A stretch of DNA of 64,000 nucleotides. Origin: Pyxicephalus adspersus (Eukaryota; Chordata; Amphibia; Anura; Pyxicephalidae). The stretch spans positions 127,173,014 through 127,237,013 of the forward strand of contig NC_092858.1 in the NCBI RefSeq assembly GCF_032062135.1. The letters are read 5' to 3'. Of this stretch, positions 33,801 through 46,900 are shown piece after piece (position 1 is the stretch's first letter; each line of letters starts with the position of its first letter). The notes below the pieces were generated by a model. That model did not search any database. It saw nothing but the letters and a program-made list of their open reading frames with translations, and was not told the DNA's origin. Both the position numbers and the translations under genes were made by a program.

Positions 33801-34875
33801 TCTGATTTATTTGCTTACTTATACTAACAGTGAAACAGCAACCTGACAACAGTAATGTAAACTAAATAGCGGTAAATTGCATGCTCTAGAATAATTGATG
33901 TAACAATGTTTACTGGAAGCCATTAAAGGAAACCTGCAGTGAAACTGGGGCACATTTAATTATGAGAATTGCATTTCAAATCAGCAGTTTGCTATGTGCA
34001 TTGTGAGTGCAAATATATTGGTATTATTGCTTTTTGTTTGCTGTTTTGGTATCAAGGCCACAGTTGGCCAATCATTCTTTGAAAATAGGTAATAAATAAA
34101 TAAATATAGAAGGAAAACTAATATATCTGTTTTATGTTCAATATGCTTTTTCAACAAAGGAACGATAATCAGACGTCATCGAATTCCACTTCCACCTCCA
34201 AATGATGACCAGTTTTATACCGTGGATTATTTTAACATCAATAAAGAGATTGTGTTCTATTCAAGAACCTTCAAAATCGTAAACTGTGATGAGTTTACTA
34301 AAAACTTTTTAAGGAAACTTGGAGTCAGAATAAATCCTCCAGACTCTGTTCCATCAGACCCATACTCCACAATGCGCAAACAGGTAAAGATCTGTGTTTC
34401 TTGTCCTAGTGAGTTCTTAGACAGATCGGAACTTAATTCCTGGTATACCTTTTAGTATTACTTTTTGAAAGATAGTTTTTATGCCCCATTATTCTTTCTA
34501 TAAACCTAACATTACATTAATGTACGTGTGCCAACTCCCAGCACCTGATGATGCCAAAGTTGGGTTTCCTTAATGATAATGTGATTTTTTCCCAGTATTC
34601 TCTCATGTATTTTGCTACTAGGCTCCTAATATTGAGCAATTTTGGCCTACAACTTCTTGTTGTATGGCTAAGTACTAGTAGAGTTAGTTCTCTATCATGG
34701 TATTAGGATGCCTGTTTTCCTATACTAACCCTGATAGCTATCAACAGCTGTCTGCAGACCTTTGTTTATCTCTTTGATGAACACAGTTTACTTCAATAAA
34801 CACTGTATATCAGCATAGGTCAGCTGAATTGTAATACTGGTCCACTGATTTGTAAATGCGTGTTGATATACACAG

Positions 34876-34930
<55 letters not shown>

Positions 34931-34931
34931 G

Positions 34932-34984
<53 letters not shown>

Positions 34985-37900
34985 TTAGTATTCCTACAAA
35001 AACTTTATTTTTTCCTAATTTTTATATTTATACATAGCAATAATTTTTATTTGTTGTTTGCAGATGGAAGATAATATGAAGCCGCTGCGTCCTTATGAGC
35101 GTATGGATACACTGAGGCAGTTCCTAGAACATGACAGACAAGTTCTAAGATTTTACTGTCTGTGGGATGACACTCATTCTCCCTTTGGAGAGAAGAGAGA
35201 ACTTGTTTTACATTATTTCCTTGCTGATGACACTATTGAAATCATAGAAGTCATACCACCAAATTCTGGCCGGGATTCTGTTCCAGTGTTTCTCCACCGA
35301 GGAAAACTTCCCAAGGTAAACAATGGCATAAAAGTTTTAATATGTATCTTAATTCAATAACACAAATGTAATTTGTTATGAATCTTTGGATGTAGTGGCT
35401 TCATTGGTCTTTTAGAGGCTTTCTTTTCCCTTACTTACACCTAGTGGTCCTGACAGTAACATATCTTCTGTCAGGACCACTAAAAAAACACTGTACTGTA
35501 TCTATAGAGAAGAAGCTTTGTCATCCTAGAACAGGAAGTGTGTTATAACTACAGAACACCTCTCATTCTTTTAATTCCCGTAACATAATGGAGAAGTTTA
35601 ATGTAGTTCACAGTAGTAAAACTGGTAAGGACTTTAAAGACCCCTTAGGATTTCAGTGCAGAACATGCACCTCATTGGAAGCTTACTACAGGAGCCCAGT
35701 GGATTTGTCCCACAGGTTTTTTTTGCACTTATTAAGCTGATAAGGTTTGGGTTGAAATATACTTTACTTTTTTCCAAAGTATAGCTACAGGTTAAAATTT
35801 TTGAGAAGAATCATTTTGCAATAAAAAGTTACCATTTCTGGGTTTAAAGTAATGTCCGTTATTGTGCTTTACTAGAAGTACAGATTTTAGGGTTGTCACA
35901 CTGTACAGTTTCTGCTATACTTCCTGCATTTCAAGTATAAGAGCAGAAGCTTTCATTTATTGATACACAGCCATTGATTTCATAGCCCCTTCTCTCTTTG
36001 GCCAATCAAAGAATACCTTGTATTATGTGAATAGCAAGGGAGAGAAGGGGGCATAAAAGCCACAATTGTGATAGCAGTGCATTGTTAAATGAGTGCTGTG
36101 GTTCTTGGTATCTAGAACGGTGCAGTACAATGTACGAAACCATACAGCAACTACAGCAACTTAAATCAAATTATTCATATTGATGCAAAGGTTTTTAATA
36201 TATTAAAGTAAATCTGTCTATATGAGAAATATGGGGGCTTCCAGAGATACTTTTGAAAGTTCTGGTTTCCTGGGTTCTATGCTAGTTCTGAGCCATTAAA
36301 ATGGAACCTGGCAAATAAAAAAATCTGTTCTGTACACATGGAGATTTTTTCGACAACCTCAAATTATCCCTATGCTGTAATAGGTGTCTCTAACCAAGAT
36401 ACACCAAGTCTTCTTTAAGGGTCAAGAAGCTAAAAGCGCAACACACAGTAGTCTTTAATAGACATCAACATGTTTTAATGTGCACTGTTGCTCAGAGTCT
36501 GTTCTATACATAGACTTCCCATGCAGGGATGGAAAGTGCATAGATGTGAATAGGACCTAAAGCAGCACTACTGCACAGGTTAACCATATCTATCTATCTT
36601 GTATTATAGGATGCTCCAACACAAATTTATAAACCTGGTGAAATCACTGCACGCACCGTCCTCAATGTTTTTGGACCAATGGGACATGGAGGTCGTTATA
36701 TTCTGGATAACCTTAAAGTATGTACACAATGATGATTGTCTTTTATGTAATAAAAGATAATAGTATTCTTGTATTTCATTAATAAAAGTTATTATTGTAA
36801 TTTTCTTTACAATATTTAATAGTTTAAAATGCAGGTTGTTTTTTAATATTGCTAATACAATTACCACTGACAATGGACATATTTATTGTAAGTGTTAGAA
36901 AATATGCCAAGTGTAAGCTAATGTACTCAATAGATGCAGCACACTAGAAATGTTTTTTTAAGGCACACCATTTAAGGGTTTTTGAGGATAGTTGGTGCCA
37001 ATGATGGGAAAATCTATCCTATTTCTAGTTTGCATTTAGCAAAGTGTTTACAGGCAATGAAAACCACATTCATGTTTGCAACTTATAATTGAACCTGGTG
37101 GTTTGCCTCTGAGTGTTCACTGATTACAGGTCATAAAATACTATCATTAATTTTGCAGACAGGGGCTGTGCACCAAGAGTTTTACAAAGACTGTGATCTG
37201 ACAATTGGAGCTGCAATCAACGCTTGGGGACGTAGAATAATTCTATGTGATTGTGATGAATTTACGAAGAATTACTACAGAACAAAATTTGGAATTGGTA
37301 AGCCAACTAAATTAGAATTCTGAGTTCATTCTAAGAAACAAAAAGGTTTTTACCAAGCAACTGGAAGCTGCAGAGATTCATTGCAGTGTTTCATTATCTC
37401 AGAATGCAGCAGATTATTAAACATTATTCAGTAGGCATATCACATTAAATTGATAGATGTTGGCATAATTCTTTAGAAATATAAGAAGCTCAGGTCAGGA
37501 GCATTTGGCAGTAAACTTGTTACTTAGGTTTATGTTTGCTATGTTTGCAGACTCCAGAGAGCCGAGTAGTGAAATCTAAAAATCAGTTACCAACAGCATA
37601 ATCTACATATTTTAGGTGTGTCCATTGTTAAATACCAATACATTGTTGGCAAAGGCTACCATACTTCATAATTTATATAAAAAGCTTGTGTCTTCTTGGC
37701 AGGACAATCTTCTTAGGGTAAAGCTTAAAACACAGTAATTAAATTTACTGTAAAGGAGTAATTAAACAAGTTTAAAGCAGCACTAAACCCTATTTATATA
37801 TACCTGTCCCCGTTCTGTCACGGGTGCTGCAAGCTTCTTCCTTCTACTTTTCCTCATTCCAATCTTGGGCCATCTCAACTGGCCGGGCCAGGACGACAAA

Positions 37901-40900
37901 ACTCCTGTGCAGGGAGCTGCTATGTGCAAGCAGTTTTGGCAGCTGAAGAAAGTGATCAGGCAGATAAGAATTCTTATTACAAATGGAACAACGCTTGTCT
38001 CTGCAAAAAAGCCTTGCCTAATAGCTGATTTTTAAAATGTGGAACTTTGGTTTAAGCCATTTTTAAAGGTTTTGTCCTTTGACCTGCATCAAATAGCAGT
38101 TCCAACAAACCTGCAACTTTTTATTAACATCTTCTTTCTTGCAGCAACACATTACAAAAAATATATAGCCTATAATCTTCAAAATACATAAAATTAAACT
38201 TTATTCAATAGCCATATCACATAAAACTGAAAAAAAAGTTAACATCAGGAGCATTTGGCAGTTTAATTAACAAAGCTTGTGCACCCTCATGATTGGAGAG
38301 CTTTAGCTTGTCAGACCTTTGCAAAAATACCAATGCTGGTACACAAAGTGCATGGGTTATTCTACAACATGTTCTCAGTGGACAGGCTTTTCTATTTTCT
38401 TCAGAAAGCAGCCACAGGCTGCTTTCTGAAGCAAATATGCTTAGTACGCCTGTTATTTCTATGCACCTGGAATGTATCTAGCTTATTTAAACTAAAAGTT
38501 CTATATTCTTTCTTAATTTTATTTAGGTAGGCTGAACCCTTATGTAATCAAAACATGAGGATTTTATGATATAATTACTGATAAAATAACATCAGTGCAC
38601 ATATATACCACTTTCAAAGTAACTAGAGATCAGTTCTGCACAGGGGCCCACTGTTGGTTACGTCCACCCTTGGAGACATCCTAGAAAAGGTCTCCTTTTT
38701 CTTTAATAATTACTGCACTGATAAAAGGGGAAATATAAGTTAATTGTCTTAAAAGGTAAGTCAGAACAGAAACACTGTAATGACATTTGCTATAAGTTTA
38801 TTGATTTGGTGTGATTATCACAGCTTAACCACTCCTAAACAAGTGAACCACTAGACAATGTACTGTTGACATTTATTCCTGATTAGTCTGCATTTTTTTA
38901 ATAAGATGTATTATATTTCTGTGTTGGAATGTAAACATACTGCATAGCCAGTTTTACACATTCTGATGTTATCTGTCCTCCTTTGTAGTGTTTTAAATTA
39001 CAGTAAATGCTGATTAAAGTAAATATTGCATTATGCAACAAATTTATTTATTATACCCTGCGGCTGTGTTTTCACAATAAGGTTTACAGGGCTGCACAGC
39101 TGCAACAGACCACTGACATTCCTTTCCATAACTTCATCCAAATGTCCATCTTTTTAACCCTTAAAATTTAGATTTTTATGTGTATTTTAGAGTACTGTAA
39201 AGGTTAGATTCAGGACTTAAAGTCAGTCTCAGCTTTTAGCGTTTTATTATTTTGTGTTTTTATTCCTGAAGAAACTTTCTATTCTCCTTTATTTTAGTAC
39301 ACATTGTGATACCTGCTGAGCAGAGCAGTTAATTCTAGTGGATTTTAGTTGGTGAAGGCTTTTCTCTAACAGCACTTCTGACTACCATAGAATATCTTTT
39401 ATTGACAACGATAACAAGCACAATTTACATTGGGGAAGGTTACAAAATGTAAAGTGTACTGCATAATTCAAAATGTGTGAAATGTGTGTAACAATATTGT
39501 CCATCAAGGTCTCTGAGTATACATAAATTTATTTTGAGACAAAGATTAAAAAAAAAAAAGGGTACATGCTAGTAGCTAACAACAACCTAAATATTACTGT
39601 GTATTTACTTTGTATTCTGTTTTATTCAACAGAGGATTTCACTCCACTTCAGTACAAACCTCTACAACCTATTAAATTTGAGAAAAAGCTACCACCATAC
39701 AATGGATTTGGTTCAGAAGAGGATTCTCTCTGTTCCTGTTTGGGTCTGTTACCAAAACCACCCCAAAGAGATTTCAAGAAATTCATGGAAAAAGACAGGT
39801 ATGTCTATTGGGTATGAGTAAAATTTACCAGCATTATTTTTTTTTTTTACAAATGAATTTTTATTGAACTTTTCAAAAGAGATATAAAGTACAGGTACAT
39901 TAACCAGAAACATTAAACAACAATGAGAGTACAGAAAACAGAAAGAAAAGGCAAAACATTCAAAGAAAGCACACAATGAGGTTATAAAACAACCAGTAGT
40001 AGATGCACAATACAGTTTGGTTGATTATAACAGTTCGAGTTTACAAAGCAGTAGGTGCATACAAAAAAATTGTTTCAACACAATATTAAAAAAAGGAAGA
40101 ACTTTATCAAGATGTCAGGATAATATGAACATGACCTAATCCAGTAGCAAGTATGTCTTCTTCATGAAAAATATGTGCTTAATCCTGCGGTATATGACCA
40201 CTGCAGACACTTAAACCGGATTTGTGGACCTGTTGTATGGACCAATGATTGAAACAGTAAAGATAAAAAAGGAATCAAGAAGAAAGGAGGGAATCAGTCA
40301 TTTTCTTACATTCTGCATATCACTGATCTTGTTCATTGAAATTTTGGTGTTGACATTTAGTTTTGATGTTTGCCTTTTCAGAAGAACATTGGAAATGTCA
40401 AAGTGCAGTATGTTTGCATTCTAGTTTTGTATCCTATAATCCTGTATTAGTTCTTTATTCAGGGAAGACCTAATACCTGAATATATCCTATATCCTTTTC
40501 ATGTGTCATTTGGCCTGATATATTAAAGTTCTCCAAGGCTGGAGAGTATACACTTTCTATTATATATTGTAACTGTACTGAACTACAAGCACAGTAGTAA
40601 TCCCAATAAAATTACCAACTCTAATCTAGGGACTGTTTAAATAGAAAGTGCGGTGTCATATATATGGTATAACTTCATTTTAAATTACTATTTTAAAAGT
40701 AATATAGTTTCGAGTTTTTTAATGGATAGTGCATACCAATCGTAACCCTAATATGCTCATATCCTTTATCACTACTGAAGAAAATCTTGCTCACAGTATA
40801 TTATTACCCATAGTCTAAATGTTATTTTCTAATTTCCATCTTTTTTTTAGATTTATCACTACTGAAGAAAATGTTGCTCACAGTATATTGTTACCCATAG

Positions 40901-43900
40901 CCTATATGTTATTTTCTATTTTCCATGTTTTTTTCAGAAATGGCCTGGAAAGCAATGTTCTTAGATTTGTTGCAAAACTTATCACAGAAAATCCCATTGA
41001 TTTGGAAAGAAAGTTCATTATCTCATATTTCTTAAGTGATGATACCATAGCTGTATTTGAACCACCTCAGCGAAATTCAGGTACTGAAAAAACAGTATGC
41101 TTTAATAAGTATAAACTGCTGTTTGATGTGATTCAGATCTGATTGTCCACAGTTAATTTTTTATTATCTATTGATATTATCAATGTTGTGCATGAGATAG
41201 AAGGTATTCCAGGATTTGCTGGGAAAAATGTAGGTAGTGCCTTCAGTTCCCTGCATTATGCAGTCCAGCTTCATACTATGGATACTACTCTTCCTGGTGC
41301 AAGTGCAAAAAAGTAAACCGCTACTAAGTGATGATAAGTACAGTATTGTGTGTAGGTGAATATTTGTTGCTTTTCACCTGGTTGAATTTGTAGCTCCTAT
41401 TTGTATATTTGTATATATTTAAACATACAAATTTTCTCATTTATAATTTACATCAATGTTTGGAAATATCTGTATATCTGTAATGGATATACAACTGTAT
41501 GCTTAGTTTTTTTTTAAGTTAGTTGTCTCAAATTATATTTTTATTTTTCCAGGAGTTCTAGGTGGCAAATTTTTGGAAAGATCTCGTGTTAAGAAACCAG
41601 GACAAGAGTTATTTAAGAGTGAGATGTCTAAATACTTTAATGCTGCAGATCTGTTTGTTGGAGCCAGGGTTAACTTTAATGGGCACAAGTTTATCTTGGT
41701 CGATGCTGATGAATATGTTTTCAACTATATGGAGAAGAATGTACATGAGGTACTCTATATATGTTTATGGATGTTATTAATTAATGTTGTGCTTATTGTT
41801 CTTTATGGGTCTGTTTAGTATTACAGATTATTTGTATGAAATATATCTAAAACAACACTATGGATTATGTGTTCGGCTACATACCCATGTCAGATGATTC
41901 TCGTCCGATGATCACTTCAGGGCTGGTATCGGATGAGAAACTGGCACAGGGGCCGTCCAACGTTGTTCATGGATCTATCCTGGTGGATCCACGGACAACA
42001 AGTGACCCAAGACCGCACTGGAAATGAAGGGGACAGAGAGCAGTGGGGTGCCACCCGCTCATTCTACCCCTCCCCTCTCCTCTCCATAGAGCAGAAAGGC
42101 CATGTATGTACAGCCCTCATTCAGGTATCTTTCAGTCTTTTTTCATTCGAAAGGTTTGTGAAAGGTCATTTCCATTTGAAAAAAGTCTTATGTGTTTACG
42201 TAGCCTTGGAGAGAATTCAAGAAGATGGACATTATTACAGAGATTATTATAGTTTTGTGTACTTCTTAAAAAAAGATGTACACCCTAACAGAATGACATT
42301 TAATTTACAACAGCACATTTTTATCATAATATAGAGTAAGCGTAGCAGACAACTTGGGGGAGAATTAGAACCCCATATAGTTTTCACTGCTGCCTAGTGC
42401 TCTGTTAAAAAAGGTTTTGTCTCCCTACTGCTATTGTGACAACAGTTTTGTTAGACAGGCATTGTGGGAAAACCATAATCTGGGACACGCAAATACAAAT
42501 AATAAAGTGGTTGTGACCTGTATGTGCTGTTGTTAAAGAATTCTCCTTAGTTTCTGGTAAGTACAAAACTGTCAACAGATCAGAAAAGGAAAGAAAATGG
42601 AGCCTTGGATAGCAGTGTAAAAACGGGGGCTGATCCTTCTTATCAAAAGTAAGCTAAAATTGTTTTTGGCTTTACATAAACTTTAAACTGACCTGAATCA
42701 AGCCGTTTACACTAGTACACCTGTCCATCCTGTTGCGTTGCATTAATGCATGTGTGTTTACACTGCTGCCAAAACGCCAGAAAGGACAAAAAAATCAGAA
42801 ATTCACTTTTCTTTTTTACAAAGCAGCACACCATAATACACGGTAATATTTTACCACACACTGTAGTGCACTGCAATAAATTATTTTGGTTAAGGTGTTG
42901 GAGCACCATTGACAATGAATAGACCTGCAACTGTATTGCACAAACCTGGTGCGTTGCAGTAAAACATAGTTGGAACATGTGTGAAAGGGCCCTAAGAATC
43001 TGTATAATGTACACAAAGGGGATCAGGTAAATAGTTTTTTACATGAGCCAAAATTATGTGCTTATGGCTAGCAAAATACATTCCCTAAAATAAAAAAAAT
43101 CTAAAATTCAAAGTTAAACCAAAGGTATGTTTACGAAAAAAGTTTAGGTATCACATAACAGATACTAGGTAATACGAGAAGTTAATACACCTCACAACGC
43201 AGGAATTCCACACAGACTCTTACCCAAGGCATTGACATTGGCTCTAATGCGATGTTTAAAAATAACTTCTCAGAATCCTTAACATTATTTAAAAGTTGAG
43301 CTTGGCTAGAAAGTTAACATGATAAGAAAAGTTTATGTTTTATTTTTAAAATATTCACAATCTATAAAAACATCACCAGGCAGTACACCAAGACAACGGT
43401 AATAGTTACTTTCCAGCGACATTCCATGGTTTATTAATGCATTTTTCTGGCTAAGAACAGCTAATTTAATTCCATAACTGTTTTTAAAAACAGATATTCA
43501 TAATTCATACATTTATGCTTAGTATTTTGATAAACCCTCCATCTTTTCAAAATTGCAGGCTGTTTCCTAAGCCTATTTATACATATAGCCTAAACAATTT
43601 TTATAAAATTTTGTTGCAATTATAAAGTTAATGAAATAATTTTCTAAGGATTGTCCCTTGGTTTTGTTCATAGGCTTATTGTGTGGATTTGTAAATTTGA
43701 AAGCTGTTAGTCATCATGCAATCTTGCTTGAATTTTAAAATTGGCATTGGACCACTATAAAGTACCACACTGAATAATATGACAATCAAACCTATGGATG
43801 TTTTTTTTATTTATGCCTTTTTTTAAAGAAAGGAAAATAGCATTGACAACAATTTGCGAGACATATAGTAAACAAGGAAAACATTTCAAGGGAGCAAAAC

Positions 43901-46900
43901 AATGTGCCCTAATGCCCACTTAGGCATTTGGTAGCAGAAGATGTTGGCCAGCTTTTTACTGCTCTTATTAATAAGTTATTTTGGAAGGGGTTACAAGCTC
44001 CCTGCCCACATTCCTATCAAGTGTGAGTTCTGGTGTCTAGATTTGAGATAATAGATCATAGAGTTCCTTTAAAATCTACATCCATGCTAGATAAACAAAC
44101 CTCTAATATATATATAACAATAAGAGGGTCACTATCTGAAGTTACATTTGAATGTAAGAAGTTGGATAATTCAGTGTAAATTTGGCGGTTATGAAAAATC
44201 CTGCAGGAGTGTTTCGATAAGCCTCCACTGTACATATCCAGGATCTAGGTATGTACAAAAAACATGAGTAAAGCTTCTTTGGCACTTTCAGAATTACTGT
44301 ACATTAATAAACAGATAATGCTAAGGTACTTAATTATTTGTACCACATGCCTAATTAGATAAATCTTAGGACAGTCATTATTACAATTCACATCATAGTA
44401 TTCACAAAATGAAATATTCCCCACATAGTTTACATAATGATACTTGAACCTTCTGTGACTCTGTGGAGGTCAGCATGATGAAAAAATGGTCAATTCTGTT
44501 AAATGATTGGTTAGGTGGAGAAAATACACTATAATAAACATACCCCATTAAGCTCCCTATACACTAGGAAATAATACTTCATAAATCACACTTTGGACCA
44601 AGTCCACTAATGGTAACTGAAAAACACAGACAGATTTTAATATTAACTGTTGTGCAAAAAATATTTCTCTCACATATCTCACATTCACCTGAAATGTTTT
44701 ATCTTCATTTACCTCCATGAATTGCTTCACCATCTGGGTACTTGGATAGAACTCTGTGGTCTAGTGAGTTTTTTTTACACTTGTGTTAGAGATGGGTATT
44801 TCCATTGAAGTGTTTAGTTCTGAGAGAATAAGTGTTGACAATTTCATTAGCATGCTTTGACCAGGTCAGATCGATGTCTTGAGAACCTTGAGAATCTGAT
44901 AATATGGTCAGCAGTTCCCCCCCCCTGACGCAAGAAAACCGCGCTGGTGAGGAGACCAAACAAATGCTTTCACTGCAGCAAGGTTCTCTATGTACTACTG
45001 GATGGAAGCTTGCTATCATTCTTTCTGGAGCAAGCAATGGATGATAAGTGGACCATTTGAGGCCATGCACTTCCTGTCCATGACCCTGTAACCATCTTTC
45101 AGATTGCATCTCCCACTGCCTACACAAATGTCAAAGTGAAATGCTTGCAATAGAGCTGGGCTCACTATCTCCTAATTTTAGTTTAATATCTAAGTTTCTA
45201 GATTTGGCTAATATCAAATTTTTTTTAGGCAGTTACACTATAGGTATACTGGCTATTGGTATTTTAATGAAAGAGCTTCAGATAAAATCACCAGAAAACA
45301 AGAAATTTACACACTTCTTCATAACACAAGTTAATCCATTGGAGATCTCATTTCTAAAACTACATCAGTTTAATTCTCTCCCACCATAGGGACACTTCCT
45401 AAATAATCTAATTTCTTTGTTTAAGAATGTATATGTGTTTAGGGACATACATTAAAAAATGAATTCAAATTGTGTACTGATAACTTGAAATAGAAATGTA
45501 TTTTTACCACTAGGGGGAGAGCTAATCTAAGGAATGAGCATGATAATTTACTAGTGCAATACCTTATGTGGTTGAATCATTTGTTATTTTATAGCCAGAA
45601 TGATTTCTATCACATAAACTTATGGTAGCTTTGGAAATCTATTAGTGAGGTTTTTATTGCTAGAGTATAACATTCACATAAACTCTGGTGTTAACTTTAA
45701 AGTATCTGGAATAAATTCATGTAAGGTTGCTTATATATCTGTTACAGTAATTTAATTTTAAAAAGTATTTATTAAGCTACTGATGCAGAACAAGACACAG
45801 AAGAAAGTAAAGAAGGTAAATTGTTTTTTTAACCACCCTCTACATCAGGGGTGCCCACACTTTGTTGGCTTGCAAGCTACTTTTAAAATGACCAGGTCAA
45901 AATGATCTATCAACAATAAAAACCTGGACTTAATAACTCCTGTGTGCGATAGAGTTCATTTTGAAAGGCAGAAAGATTATTTTTGAAAGATCTTCTTGCG
46001 TTGCCTTTGCGATCTACTGGTAGATTGCGATCCACCTGTTGGGCCCCCCCTGCTCTACATAGAGACGAGTATATCCTATTGTTAGCCAACAAGGGTTTCT
46101 GTGCTTGTTCTTACACTTGCTTATTCACTGCTGTTTTTTTTCATAGAAAATGTAATCATTGAGCAGTGGCAAAATGAGAAGATTTGTTTGCCTGGCTTGG
46201 ACTGCAATTAATTTCTCAGGGCACTAGTAATGTAGCTGTGATATCACTTCTCATATTTGAAAAAGCATGTCAAGCATACCCTGGGCAGTTTAAGTGGAAC
46301 TAAACTCATTGGTGGGTGGTGAGCTTCTGCCATAATGCACAGCATACTATTATGATACATATTTACCTTGTACGTTCTTCTCCCCTATGCTGAAATTGCT
46401 TTCTATGATTTTACTGCCTACTGCAAGTTTCAGTCATAAAAATAATACTGTACAACTGTACATTGCAGTGGTGGATTAACCGCTGAGTATTGAGTATTGT
46501 TAACTCATGACCAATGACTCCTTTAGATCACTTGGTCACTTAGGTGTTAAAAGAGTAATACATGAGTAAAAAAACACAGACAAATGTGGAAATTGGTTAA
46601 TAATCCCTTAAGAAAATGTATTTTCAAAATATTCAGCTTGGAATATGTTATATTTCATATAAACTGAGCCATGCTGATGAAATCCATTTTTTATAGATTT
46701 GTCCGTCCTAATGTCCCCACTTCTTTACTGTGGTGAAAATGTGTTTCCCCTTTTAGCCCATCAATTTCACCTGATCTTTTGTCCCGCATGGAGAGACAGG
46801 ACCACTGGGGGGCCCTATGGCTTGCACAGAGGTGGTGTGAGCCCTGAGAAGGGCCAAGGCGCAGAGTCTAAGCACTTACTAGGTCTTCTCCAGAGCCTCT

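Noticed and set aside
41933..42334. 133-codon open frame in EFHC2 intron 10
   Set aside because: It lies within a MITE and has no domain; the EFHC2 reading frame passes from exon 10 to exon 11 without it.
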